This document shows, in pieces, positions 53,816 through 62,655 of a DNA stretch of 64,000 bases. Source of the DNA: Stappia sediminis (GTDB lineage Bacteria; Pseudomonadota; Alphaproteobacteria; Rhizobiales; Stappiaceae); assembly GCF_009826895.1 (NCBI RefSeq), contig NZ_WUMV01000002.1, positions 186,001 to 250,000 on the forward strand, written 5' to 3'. Positions within the stretch are counted from its first letter, which is position 1. Each line of letters begins with the position of its first letter. The translations under genes were made by a program, and so were the position numbers. The notes below the pieces were generated by a model. The model ran no database searches, was not told where the DNA came from, and was given only the letters and a program-made list of their open reading frames with translations.

Positions 53816-54706
53816 TCAGGTCTGGCCGCGTATGCCCCGGCCCAAGAGCCAGTCCCTGACGGTTCGCACCGGCTTTGGCGGATCCTTGAGAGACAGGAGG
53901 TGAAAGTCCTGTCCGCCGTGCATTTCAGCGTTCACCGGCTGCACGAGGCGGCCCGAAGCCAGTTCCCGCTCCACCAGAAAGCGGCTCGCAAGCGCCACGC
54001 CCTGGCCGGCAAGGGCGGCGTCTATGCTCAATGTGGTCTGGTTGAAACGCACGCCCTTGAGGCGGATATCCGTCTTCCTGCCGAAGGCTTTCTCAATGAA
54101 GCGCGGCCAGAGATCATGCGTGTCGAACAGGACGAGTTCCGAAAGCCGCTCCAGCGACATCTCGCTTTCGTGTTCCTGCAGAAGGGACGGCGAGCAGACG
54201 GCGACGATCGATTGAGGAAATAGCAGGGTGGCATCGAGACTTGCGCCGAAGGGCGGGTTTCCCTGCCTGACCGCAAGGTCGATACCGTCCGCGCGGAAGC
54301 TCATGACCGCTTCCGTCGCAAGCACGCGAAGGTCGATATCGGGATGGGCGGCCGTAAACTCCGGCAGTCGATTGATCAGCCATTTCGAGGCGAAGGTGGG
54401 GGTTACGCTGATCGTCACGCCTGACGGCCGGGGGCGCAAAAGGGCGGTTGCCTCCCGCATTTCCTGAAAGGCGGTTGAGATATGCCGGTGATAGAGGCGT
54501 CCTGAATCCGTCATCGCAAGGCCTCTGGCCTCTCGCGCGAAGAGGCGGATGCCGAGACGAGCCTCGAGCGCACGAACATGCTGGGCGACCGCGCTTTGCG
54601 TCACGCCAAGCTCCTCCGCCGCAGAACGGAAGCTCAGGTGCCGGCCCGCGGCCTCGAAGGCGCGCAGCGAATTAAGCGGCGGAAGCGGGAAATCGTGAGA
54701 ATTCAT
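53816..54706 (-). CDS. LysR family transcriptional regulator (GcvA-like)
   Basis: The 296-residue regulator begins PLPPLNSLRAFEAAGRHLSFRSAAEELGVTQSAVAQHVRALEAR, the GcvA-type winged helix. A periplasmic-binding-like effector domain follows. It is divergent from an SDR gene with 121 bases between starts, the standard layout for LysR control of the neighbour. The frame is open to 54982, but ATG 54706 gives the normal length. Confidence 0.9.
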   Translation of the reverse strand: MNSHDFPLPPLNSLRAFEAAGRHLSFRSAAEELGVTQSAVAQHVRALEARLGIRLFAREARGLAMTDSGRLYHRHISTAFQEMREATALLRPRPSGVTISVTPTFASKWLINRLPEFTAAHPDIDLRVLATEAVMSFRADGIDLAVRQGNPPFGASLDATLLFPQSIVAVCSPSLLQEHESEMSLERLSELVLFDTHDLWPRFIEKAFGRKTDIRLKGVRFNQTTLSIDAALAGQGVALASRFLVERELASGRLVQPVNAEMHGGQDFHLLSLKDPPKPVRTVRDWLLGRGIRGQT

Positions 54707-54709
54707 CGA

Positions 54710-54720
54710 TAGAATTTCTA
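54710..54720. promoter_or_regulatory. Possible LysR-type operator
   Basis: TAGAATTTCTA is a perfect palindrome between the divergent LysR and SDR genes. It sits 4 bases before the LysR start, where autoregulation would act. The motif is weak evidence by itself. Confidence 0.25.
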
Positions 54721-54827
54721 CAGGCTCTCGACAGGGATACTGGTTCGCCGGACTCTGGCACGGCTGGTACTCTCCAGACAAATATAGCGGCCATTGCGCC
54801 GGATATCGACCGGAAGAGAGATCACTC

Positions 54828-55532
54828 ATGACTGTAGAAAAAGTAACGCTTGTCACGGCGGGCGGCAGCGGCATGGGCGCTGATGCGGCCAGGCGCCTGG
54901 CGAAAGACGGCTTTCGCGTCGGCATTCTTTCCTCCTCCGGCAAAGGCGAAGCGCTGGCCGAGGAGCTTGGCGGCTTCGGCATGACGGGCTCGAACCTTGA
55001 GCCGGACGATCTGAAACGTTTCGTCGATCAGGCGGTCGAGCGGTGGGGCAGGGTGGACGTGCTGGTGAATTCCGCAGGCCACGGCCCGAAGGGCGAGGTG
55101 CTGGAGATCAACGACGAGGGCTGGCGCCTCGGCATGGATGTCTATCTCTTGAACGTCATCCGTCCGGCGCGGCTCGTCACCCCCCTCATGCAGGCGCAAG
55201 GGGGAGGCTCGATCATCAACATCTCGACCTTCGCCGCCTTCGAACCGGACCCGAATTTCCCGACCTCGGGCGTGTTCCGCGCAGGCCTTGCGGCATTCAC
55301 CAAGCTTTATGCCGACAAATACGCGCCCGACAACATCCGCATGAACAACGTCCTGCCGGGCTATATCGACAGCCTGCCGGAAAAGGACGAACGCAGGAAC
55401 AAGATACCCATGGGGCGCTACGGCAGGATGAAGGAAATCTCTTCCCTCATCTCATGGCTGGCATCGGAGGGCGGGGGATACATGACCGGCCAGAACCTGC
55501 GCGTCGACGGAGGGATGACACGTGCCGTCTGA
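54828..55532 (+). CDS. SDR family oxidoreductase
   Basis: The 234-residue short-chain dehydrogenase has the cofactor motif TAGGSGMGADAA, the VNSAGHG segment and the IINISTFAAFEP catalytic Ser. The usual YxxxK Tyr is not found at the expected position (VFRAGLAAFTK), so catalysis may be altered. The end GGGYMTGQNLRVDGGMTR is typical. It probably responds to the divergent LysR regulator. Substrate unknown. Confidence 0.87.
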   Translation: MTVEKVTLVTAGGSGMGADAARRLAKDGFRVGILSSSGKGEALAEELGGFGMTGSNLEPDDLKRFVDQAVERWGRVDVLVNSAGHGPKGEVLEINDEGWRLGMDVYLLNVIRPARLVTPLMQAQGGGSIINISTFAAFEPDPNFPTSGVFRAGLAAFTKLYADKYAPDNIRMNNVLPGYIDSLPEKDERRNKIPMGRYGRMKEISSLISWLASEGGGYMTGQNLRVDGGMTRAV

Positions 55533-55785
55533 CGCGCAAACCGTGGAAACGGGAGGAACCGGGGGAACGGAAAAGCTGACGTTTTGCCTCAAATGGGCGT
55601 CGTCCATCCTCCAGATATTCGCCTATGGAGCGACCAGCTTCGGACTTACGCCGCTGAATATCTACCTCTTCGTGATCGGCGTGGTCGGCTGGTTCGCCGT
55701 CGGCATCCTGTGGAAGGACCGTGCGATCATGCTGATCCACTTCGTCGCGTTCATCGCGCTGGTGGCGGGAATTTCCGCAAGCTGA
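55522..55785 (+). CDS. Small membrane protein, DUF6552-like
   Basis: An 87-residue protein with three hydrophobic helices. The motif GLTPLNIYLFVIGVVGWFAVGILWKDRAIML matches the DUF6552 type as I recall it. Its start overlaps the SDR gene end by 11 bases, so it is translationally coupled. Function unknown. Confidence 0.65.
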   Translation: MPSDAQTVETGGTGGTEKLTFCLKWASSILQIFAYGATSFGLTPLNIYLFVIGVVGWFAVGILWKDRAIMLIHFVAFIALVAGISAS

Positions 55786-55811
55786 ACTGCTGAAACGGAT
55801 GGCCGCAAGCG

Positions 55812-56066
55812 TCAGCTTCCGGTCTTCCATTCCTCGAAGAGATCGGCGTTCGGGCAATAGCCCGGCGCGCGGTCGGCGCCGCCTTCATGCTCCGACAGCC
55901 AGGTCTCGCAATTGCCCGGCTGCGAGCAGCCCATGCAGCGCGTCGCCGCCCTGCGCAACTGCATGTCCGCCTGGAACGTGTTTGGAATGTGATCCAGGGC
56001 ACCCACGGTTTCCATCATGCGGCCCATCAGGCGTGCGCGGGTGTTCATCTTGTCGAAATAGCCCAT
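55812..56066 (-). CDS. DUF6455-like small cysteine-rich protein
   Basis: The 84-residue protein has CMGCSQPGNCETWL and GYCPNADLFEEW, four cysteines spaced for a metal site, after a helical N-terminus (MNTRARLMGRMMETVG). This resembles DUF6455, found mostly in Rhodobacterales and relatives. Its function is unknown. Confidence 0.65.
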   Translation of the reverse strand: MGYFDKMNTRARLMGRMMETVGALDHIPNTFQADMQLRRAATRCMGCSQPGNCETWLSEHEGGADRAPGYCPNADLFEEWKTGS

Positions 56067-56274
56067 ATTCGTTCCCCTTTGAATCGAGCAGCCCTGGACG
56101 ACGGACCGAAATTCAGGAGCCTAGAATAGTTGCGCGGAAAACCATTTCCTTGACTTCGATCAAGCAAGGATACCGAAACGGCACGTCCCGATGTGCGAGA
56201 AGCTTGCGAATCCGGCATGATGGCGCAATCGCCTTGCCTTGCGAATCGGCTCGCAGCCCGGAAGGAAGCACCGC

Positions 56275-57510
56275 TTGGTCACACGTATCTCGTCGCCGTT
56301 CTCCGTTGTGCCGGTTTCGCCGTCGGAACGCGTGGCGCGTCTGGAGATCGGCGATACGTTCGTGGCGCGTGTCGCCAGGCAGCTTGGGCAGAACACGTTC
56401 AGGCTCTCTGCTTCCGGATTTCAGCTCGACGTGGAAAGTGCAGAGTTGCTGGCGACGGGAAGCCGGGTGCAGGTGAGCGTGCAACGCGGGAGCGACGGCC
56501 CGCGCTACCAGCTGCAGCAATTGCCGGCGGAAGAAGGGGCAGCGCAGGCTGCGCCCGGCCAGGGCCAGGCGACGGGAACAGCGCTGACGAAAACGCAGAT
56601 CGCGCAGGCGGCGCAGGCCGATTTCGCGCGCGCGGCGGGGCAGCAGGTGGGGCTTGCGACGCTTTTCGCAAGCCTTTCCGCGATCCAGCAGGCGGGCGGG
56701 GCGGGCTTGCCCGCCAACGTGCAAAGCACGATCGCCGCGCTCCTGGGCCTGAGACTTCCCGGCCATCGCGGGCTTGACGGCGAGGACCTCAAGAAGGCGG
56801 CCGAACGCTCCGGCGTATTCGCGCGCAAAGGCAGCGGCGCACCGGCGGGCCTGCGCGCCGGGCTCTTGTTGTTGCGCGACACGCTTTCGGCAACCGGCCT
56901 CAAACCGCGTGCGCCGGATGCGGCCATCCCGGACCTGCCGAGCGTTGCCCGCCACCCGCGCGGGCAACCCAAGGCCGCGACGCCCTACGGCATATTCCAG
57001 GCGCTCAACGCCGGAGATAGTCCGGGCCTGATCGCGCTGCTTCTCGGCCAGACGGACGGCGCGCTTTCCCGCCTGCGGCTTTCTTCGCTCGCATCCCTCG
57101 GCGCGATGAACGACGCCGAAAGCGCGCGCGGGGCGGCGCCGCTCGATGTCGCCTTCGAACTGCCGCTCGCTTTTGGCGCAGAGACGGCGATCCTTTCCAT
57201 GCAGATCGGCCGGGACGAGGCCGAAGGCGAAACGCCTGAGGATACGCACCCGGCATGGCGGCTGAGATTTGCCGTCGACCTGGACGACATCGGCGCGGTG
57301 GAAGCGATGGTCGGTCTCGATCACAAGCGGCTGTTCGTCACGCTTTGGGTGGAGCGGGCGTATACGCTGCAGCACATGCGCGGCGACGTGCAGGCCTTGC
57401 GCGAAGAGATTGCCCGGATGGGGCTGCATGTGGAGGATTTCCGGCTCGTGCACGGGCGCCCGAGCGACCCGCCGGCCCCTTCCGGCCAGCTTGTGGACAC
57501 GCTGTCATGA
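56275..57510 (+). CDS. FliK-like (Flg_hook domain) protein, orphan
   Basis: The 411-residue product has an Ala/Gly/Gln-rich N-terminal two-thirds. The C-terminal 100 residues have the hook-length-control C-terminal pattern (PAWRLRFAVDLDDIGAVEAMVGL...LFVTLWVERAYTLQHMRGDVQALREEIARMGLHVEDFRLVHG). Start: TTG 56275 with GGAAGGAAG 6 bases upstream. Its stop overlaps the flhX start. No other flagellar gene is near, as in the YlqG-YlqH pair of Bacillus. It may measure or regulate a secretion substrate rather than the hook. Confidence 0.75.
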   Translation: MVTRISSPFSVVPVSPSERVARLEIGDTFVARVARQLGQNTFRLSASGFQLDVESAELLATGSRVQVSVQRGSDGPRYQLQQLPAEEGAAQAAPGQGQATGTALTKTQIAQAAQADFARAAGQQVGLATLFASLSAIQQAGGAGLPANVQSTIAALLGLRLPGHRGLDGEDLKKAAERSGVFARKGSGAPAGLRAGLLLLRDTLSATGLKPRAPDAAIPDLPSVARHPRGQPKAATPYGIFQALNAGDSPGLIALLLGQTDGALSRLRLSSLASLGAMNDAESARGAAPLDVAFELPLAFGAETAILSMQIGRDEAEGETPEDTHPAWRLRFAVDLDDIGAVEAMVGLDHKRLFVTLWVERAYTLQHMRGDVQALREEIARMGLHVEDFRLVHGRPSDPPAPSGQLVDTLS

Positions 57511-57779
57511 GCGAGGAGGAGGACAGGGCCCTGCCGGCGAAAGCCGTCGCCCTGCAATACGACAACGCCGGCACGCCGAGGGTCACGGCGAAGGGCGAGG
57601 GCGAGCTCGCCGGGAAGATAATCGAGACGGCGCGCGCCCATGGCGTTCACATCGAGGAAGACCCGGTTCTGGTCGAAGCGCTTTCCATGCTGAAGCTTGA
57701 CGAGGAAATTCCGCCCGAACTTTTCGAAGCGGTCGCCGCGATCATCGGCTTCATATTGCGTCAGCGCCCGGCAAGCTGA
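57507..57779 (+). CDS. FlhX-type protein (FlhB C-terminal domain homologue)
   Basis: A 90-residue protein resembling the cytosolic export-switch part of FlhB/EscU: AVALQYDNAGTPRVTAKGEGELAGKIIETARAHGVHIEEDPVLVEAL. The NPTH autocleavage motif and the membrane part are absent, as in FlhX proteins. ATG 57507 overlaps the FliK-like stop (ATGA). FlhX can substitute for FlhB-CC in some bacteria. Confidence 0.82.
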   Translation: MSEEEDRALPAKAVALQYDNAGTPRVTAKGEGELAGKIIETARAHGVHIEEDPVLVEALSMLKLDEEIPPELFEAVAAIIGFILRQRPAS

Positions 57780-57952
57780 AGGCCGGGCGGCCAATTGAAC
57801 GCCAAATTTGCAGGCGTCAGGCGCAAGAAGGCCTTGCAGCGAACCGCCCAACCGACTACCCAACAGCGAAAGTGATTTTCCGCGTAATCGGACCCGCGGC
57901 CGACCGCCCGCGAACAGCCGATACGCAATGCTAGACAGGATAAAGGCTCGCG

Positions 57953-59434
57953 ATGTCGATCGTCGATACAAGGACACCCGACCCGAAGAAGTTTCTGAAA
58001 GGGGCTACCGGCGACTGGGAAATGGTCATCGGCATGGAAGTTCATGCGCAGGTGACCTCCAGATCCAAGCTCTTTTCCGGCGCCTCGACCGAGTTTGGAT
58101 CCGAGCCGAACAACAATGTGAGTCTTGTCGACGCGGCGATGCCGGGCATGCTGCCCGTCATCAACGAGGAATGCGTGAAACAGGCGGTGAGAACCGGCCT
58201 TGGCCTCAAGGCCGCGATCAACCTGAAATCCGTCTTCGACCGCAAGAACTATTTCTACCCCGACTTGCCGCAGGGCTATCAGATTTCGCAGTTCAAGCAG
58301 CCGATCGTCGGCGAGGGCAAGATCTTGCTCGACATGCCCGACGAGCAGGTAGAAGTTGGCGTGGAGCGCCTGCACCTTGAACAGGATGCCGGCAAGTCGC
58401 TGCACGACCAGCACCCGACCATGTCGTTCGTGGACCTCAACCGCTCCGGCGTGGCGCTGATGGAGATCGTTTCCAAGCCCGATATCCGCTCCGCCGACGA
58501 GGCGAAGGCGTATCTGACGAAGCTGCGCATGATCCTGCGCTATCTAGGCACTTGCGACGGCAACATGGACCAGGGGTCGATGCGCGCCGACGTGAACGTT
58601 TCCGTGCGCAGGCCCGGCGGCGAATTCGGCACGCGCTGCGAGATCAAGAACGTCAACTCCATCCGCTTCGTCGGACAGGCCATCGAATACGAGGCGCGCC
58701 GGCAGATCGGCATTCTGGAGGATGGCGGCGAGATCGACCAGGAAACGCGCCTGTTCGATCCTGGCAAGGGCGAGACGCGGTCCATGCGCTCCAAGGAAGA
58801 AGCGCACGACTACCGCTATTTCCCCGATCCGGACCTGCTGCCGCTCGAATTCGACCAGGCCTACGTCGATGCGCTGGCCGAAGGCCTGCCCGAACTGCCC
58901 GACGAGAAGAAAGCCCGCTTCATCGAGCAATACGGGCTCACGCCCTATGACGCGGATATTCTGGTGATCGAGAAGGCATCCGCCGACTTCTTCGAGGAGG
59001 TGGCCAAGGGGCGCGACGCCAAGCTTTCCGCCAACTGGGTGATCAACGAGCTGTTCGGAAGGCTCAACAAGGAAGGCCTCGAGCTAGCGGACAGCCCGGT
59101 TTCGGCAGCCCAGCTTGGCGGGATCATCGACCTTGTCAAGGATGGCACGATCTCCGGCAAGATTGCCAAGGACCTCTTCGAGATCGTGTGGACGGACGGC
59201 GGGGAGCCTGCGAAACTCGTCGAGGAACGCGGCATGAAGCAGGTGACCGACCTCGGCGCGATCGAGAAGATCGTCGACGAGATTGTTGAGGCCAACCCGG
59301 AAAAGGTGGAGCAGGCGCGAAACAAGCCGGGGCTTCTGGGCTGGTTCGTAGGCCAGGTAATGAAGGCTTCCCAAGGCAAGGCCAACCCGCAGGCCGTGAA
59401 CGACCTTCTGAAAAAGAAGATCGGGCTGGAATAA
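57953..59434 (+). CDS. gatB: Aspartyl/glutamyl-tRNA(Asn/Gln) amidotransferase subunit B
   Basis: The 493-residue GatB has [51 protein letters not shown] and [13 protein letters not shown], with the YqeY-like tail at the end. It binds the mischarged tRNA and activates the carboxylate. It lies 15.7 kb from gatCA. The ATG has AAAGG at moderate distance. Confidence 0.96.
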   Translation: MSIVDTRTPDPKKFLKGATGDWEMVIGMEVHAQVTSRSKLFSGASTEFGSEPNNNVSLVDAAMPGMLPVINEECVKQAVRTGLGLKAAINLKSVFDRKNYFYPDLPQGYQISQFKQPIVGEGKILLDMPDEQVEVGVERLHLEQDAGKSLHDQHPTMSFVDLNRSGVALMEIVSKPDIRSADEAKAYLTKLRMILRYLGTCDGNMDQGSMRADVNVSVRRPGGEFGTRCEIKNVNSIRFVGQAIEYEARRQIGILEDGGEIDQETRLFDPGKGETRSMRSKEEAHDYRYFPDPDLLPLEFDQAYVDALAEGLPELPDEKKARFIEQYGLTPYDADILVIEKASADFFEEVAKGRDAKLSANWVINELFGRLNKEGLELADSPVSAAQLGGIIDLVKDGTISGKIAKDLFEIVWTDGGEPAKLVEERGMKQVTDLGAIEKIVDEIVEANPEKVEQARNKPGLLGWFVGQVMKASQGKANPQAVNDLLKKKIGLE

Positions 59435-59459
59435 TTCGGCAGACTGGGCGGTAGAGGGC

Positions 59460-59918
59460 ATGAGCGCGGTCACCATCGAACCGGCCCGGGAAGCGGACCT
59501 TGCCGCGATCATCGCGCTCATGAACGCAGGCGCCGTCGGCGTGCGGGTCGGAGCGGAAAGCGACGACCTTACGCCTTATCTCGCCGCGTTCCGGCGGATC
59601 GCGGAAAGCCCGGATGCGCAAATTCATGTAGCGCGGGAAGAGGACGGAGCGGTGGCCGGCGCATTCACGCTGACGTTCGTGGATGGGCTCGCGTTTCGTG
59701 GCAAGCCCCGTGCCCAGATCGAGAGCATGCACGTTCGCGAAGACCTTCGCAGCCGTGGCATCGGACGCAAGATGCTGGAATTCGCGATCGAAAAGGCGCG
59801 CGAGCGCGGCTGCTGCATGGTCCAACTGACGTCGAACAGGGAGCGGGAGGCCGCGCACCGTTTCTATGAGCGCCACGGTTTCGTGCCGAGCCATGTCGGC
59901 TTCAAGCTGATGCTGTAA
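59460..59918 (+). CDS. GNAT family N-acetyltransferase
   Basis: A 152-residue acetyltransferase: IESMHVREDLRSRGIGRKMLEFAIEKARERGCCMVQLTSN then AHRFYERHGFVPSHVGFK. The RxxGxG/A acetyl-CoA loop is intact. It stands 25 bases after gatB, a linkage common in Hyphomicrobiales. Substrate unknown. Confidence 0.9.
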   Translation: MSAVTIEPAREADLAAIIALMNAGAVGVRVGAESDDLTPYLAAFRRIAESPDAQIHVAREEDGAVAGAFTLTFVDGLAFRGKPRAQIESMHVREDLRSRGIGRKMLEFAIEKARERGCCMVQLTSNREREAAHRFYERHGFVPSHVGFKLML

Positions 59919-60113
59919 AATTCCGCGGGTAGCGCCTTTCAGTTCTAAGCACTTAACCTATCGTTCCGTTCTGCCGATGAATGCATTCGCATCGACAGGA
60001 GTTGATTGCGCGTGATCGATATTGACCCTAGTTGATGAACGAACGCCCGCCCGGGTGATATTCTGTTTCACCGGGTGTGGCCGGTTATCCGTTTTCAAAT
60101 CGAGGACCAGCGC

Positions 60114-60827
60114 ATGACCGTAACCCAGACCAAGCCGATCGAACTTCACTACTGGCCGACGCCCAACGGCTGGAAGATTTCGATCATGCTGGAGGAACTT
60201 GGCGTCCCTTACGATCTAAAGCTCGTCAACATCGGCGCCGGCGACCAGTTCAAGGAAGAGTTCCTGGCGATCGCTCCGAACAACCGCATGCCGGCGATCG
60301 TAGATCCTGAAGGGCCGGGTGGCGAGCCGATCTCGGTGTTCGAGTCCGGTGCGATCCTGCAGTACCTTGGTCGCAAGTTCGGCAAGTTCTACCCCGCCGA
60401 CGAGCGCAAGCGCGTCGAGGTGGAGGAATGGCTGATGTGGCAGATGGGCGGCTTTGGCCCGATGCTCGGCCAGAACCACCATTTCCGCATCTATGCGCCG
60501 GAAAAGCTTCCGTACGCCATGGACCGCTATCTCAACGAGGCGCATCGCCTCTATGGAGTGCTCAACAAGCGCCTTGAGGGCCGCGAGTATGTGGCCGGAG
60601 AATATTCGATCGCCGATATGGCGATCGTCGGCTGGGCGAAGCTCTGGGAGCGCCAGGGCATGGATATCGACAAGGATTTCCCGAACGTGAAGCGCTGGCT
60701 CGAGACGCTCTATGCCCGCCCCGCGGTCGAGCGCGGCCTTGCCGTGGGCAAGGAAGAGCGCGAGAAGATCAACATCGCCGCCGACAAGAATGTCCAGTCG
60801 GTTCTTTTCGGCCAGCGCGCGAGCTGA
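60114..60827 (+). CDS. Glutathione S-transferase family protein (YfcG/Ure2p-like)
   Basis: The 237-residue protein has a thioredoxin-like N-terminal domain (IELHYWPTPNGWKISIMLEELGVPYDL, NNRMPAIVD, SVFESGAILQYLG) and a helical C-terminal domain (WLMWQMGGFGPMLGQNHHF, YSIADMAIVGW). The pattern matches disulfide-bond reductases of the YfcG/YghU type. Start: ATG 60114. Confidence 0.92.
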   Translation: MTVTQTKPIELHYWPTPNGWKISIMLEELGVPYDLKLVNIGAGDQFKEEFLAIAPNNRMPAIVDPEGPGGEPISVFESGAILQYLGRKFGKFYPADERKRVEVEEWLMWQMGGFGPMLGQNHHFRIYAPEKLPYAMDRYLNEAHRLYGVLNKRLEGREYVAGEYSIADMAIVGWAKLWERQGMDIDKDFPNVKRWLETLYARPAVERGLAVGKEEREKINIAADKNVQSVLFGQRAS

Positions 60828-60855
60828 TCTCGCCGCAAGACTTCTGAAAAAAAGA

Positions 60856-60886
60856 GCCCCGCGTCCCGATGAGGCGCGGGGCTTTT
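60856..60886. terminator. Bidirectional rho-independent terminator
   Basis: GCCCCGCG / CGCGGGGC with an 11-base loop has TTTT on the + side (60883-60886) and an A-rich run (60846-60853) that gives T-rich RNA on the minus side. It serves the convergent GST and DUF2147 genes. Confidence 0.88.
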
Positions 60887-60914
60887 GCGTGTCTGTGTTC
60901 TATTCCGGGAAAGA

Positions 60915-61361
60915 TTACTTCACGCGGCTCCAGGTCTCGCCCTTGCAGATGAGACCGCCGAGGACGCAGCCTTCCAGCTTCATCTTCGAGTTGCCGTCAA
61001 GCGTGATGTAGCCGGTGTAGGTCTTGCCGTCTTCCGCGTTATAGACCTTGCCCTTCCAGGTGTCCGTCTTGCCCGTCGGCTTCATGCCGAGAACGATCTG
61101 CGTGCCAAGCAGCGGGTTGCCGCGCTTGGAGGCGTCCGGATTGTTGACGTCGTTGCGCGGCTCCTTCAGCCAGATGATCTTGCCGCAAAGCGCATTGCCG
61201 CACGATGAAATCTGGATCTGCGACGATCCGCTGGGCCGTGCCCAGATGCCCGTGGCGTCGGCGGCAAAAGCCTGCGGAACCGACAATGCGATTGTTGCGA
61301 ATGCCGTGGCCGCGATAGCCAATGACTTGATCAAGCGGCATGCGCCGAATTCGAACTTCAT
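60915..61361 (-). CDS. DUF2147 domain-containing exported protein
   Basis: A 148-residue protein from ATG 61361 with a strong GGGAGGAG site. The signal peptide ends at AFAADATG. The mature part has TGIWARPSGSSQIQISSCGNALCGKIIWL and a LEGCVLGGLICKGETWSRVK end, the DUF2147 pattern. Periplasmic; function unknown. Four cysteines could form two disulfides. Confidence 0.9.
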   Translation of the reverse strand: MKFEFGACRLIKSLAIAATAFATIALSVPQAFAADATGIWARPSGSSQIQISSCGNALCGKIIWLKEPRNDVNNPDASKRGNPLLGTQIVLGMKPTGKTDTWKGKVYNAEDGKTYTGYITLDGNSKMKLEGCVLGGLICKGETWSRVK

Positions 61362-61803
61362 GAAAACTCCTCCCAGTGGCAGGCTCATTGCTGCCTGACC
61401 TTTACGCAAACGTCACATTAGATAATGGGTGTCGAACTTTAAAGTCGTGCCGTTACGACACATGAGGGCAATGCGATAAAAAGTGATCGAATAGGGCGGT
61501 CGGACACGCCATTCCGGCATGAAAATTCTGCGGATGGTGAACAAAAGAAAAATCCTGGGAATTGCAGTTTTCGGGTCGGTTGTTGATTCGATGGAGAATT
61601 TGAGCCTTTGTTGGTAACCGGAATCTGAAATTTACCGAAAATTTTCAGAAAATTCGGGTCTTGTTAATTTAAAAATTTAAGTAGCTGTTCAAATCCTGCG
61701 GCCAGTATTTCCCCTCGAAGGGCGACGAAAGCGTGAAGACATTGCGTCCTCTCCAGTAATTCCGGCTTTTGATTTGCCGGGGCAAAGAAGAAGGGAATGT
61801 GTC
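61362..61803. other. Intergenic region, AT-rich at its right end
   Basis: No gene is supported. A weak hairpin CCGAA..TTCGG lies near 61636-61658. TTAATTTAAAAATTTAA near 61665 is an AT-rich near-palindrome that could be the promoter region of the Sel1-like gene. Confidence 0.4.
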
Positions 61804-62073
61804 ATGGCTCGTTTTGAAATAGCATCCGCCGATCTTGCGGTAATGGGCGAAAAACCCGCCAGTGCGGATATTCTGCTGCAACTAGGTCTCGACAGCGCTT
61901 GTGGAACCAACGGCGCGGAAGACCTCGTGGCTGCGCACAAGTGGTTCAACCTTGCCGCGATGAAGGGCAGCCGGGAAGCAGCGATGCGCCGTCAGGAGAT
62001 CGCTTTCGAGCTTTCGCGCGAGCAGATCGCCGAAGCGCAGCGCCAGGCGCGCGAGTGGCTGAGCCTGCATTGA
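61804..62073 (+). CDS. Small Sel1-repeat-like protein
   Basis: The 89-residue protein from ATG 61804 contains one Sel1/TPR-like repeat unit: DLVAAHKWFNLAAMKGSREAAMRR, then an EIAFELSREQIAEAQRQAREW helix. Such short cytosolic proteins are common in Hyphomicrobiales and are usually annotated as hypothetical. Function unknown. Confidence 0.82.
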   Translation: MARFEIASADLAVMGEKPASADILLQLGLDSACGTNGAEDLVAAHKWFNLAAMKGSREAAMRRQEIAFELSREQIAEAQRQAREWLSLH

Positions 62074-62292
62074 CGGTCGACCTCGCAGGCCGCCGTCATG
62101 AAGCGGATCGTCCGCCGGTGAGGGCACTTTCCATCGCCTGCCGGTGACGTTCAATGGTGTTGCCGCGCATGCCCAGCTTTGACTTGTGCGGCCGGCGTCG
62201 AGATTCCGATGGCGCGGTTTTCACAAATTTCCGGCCCGGGCTTAAAAAAAGGGTTGGAATTCCCCGCCTTTCTCGTCTATCGAGAGGGCGAC

Positions 62293-62382
62293 GGAGAGGT
62301 GGCCGAGTGGTCGAAGGCGCTCCCCTGCTAAGGGAGTAGACGGGGAACCGTCTCGAGGGTTCGAATCCCTTCCTCTCCGCCA
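62293..62382 (+). tRNA. tRNA-Ser (GCT)
   Basis: A 90-base class II tRNA. The acceptor stem GGAGAGG pairs with CCTCTCC. The anticodon loop CTGCTAA (62325-62331) gives anticodon GCT, and a long variable arm, TTCGAATC T-loop and encoded CCA follow. TTTTTT at about 62387 follows the gene. It reads AGC/AGT codons. Confidence 0.97.
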
Positions 62383-62655
62383 CTTATTTTTTCAATCTAT
62401 TGATTTGTATCCAATAATTTCCCTGGCCGGATAGAGGTCCTCAGTCCGGGCAATGATCGGCACGGCTTGCGCCGAAAATCATATTCCGTCCCGCATCGCA
62501 CCCTTTTACTCGCATCTCTTTGCCGATTCACGGCCCTTTCCGCCAGTTCGACAAGTCCTGAATCCGGACAGAAATACCTGCGACCATCATTGCCCAAAGC
62601 GGCATGCTCGGGGAGAATGAGACGGCAGCGCCAGCAACACGAGCAGGTCGCCCGG

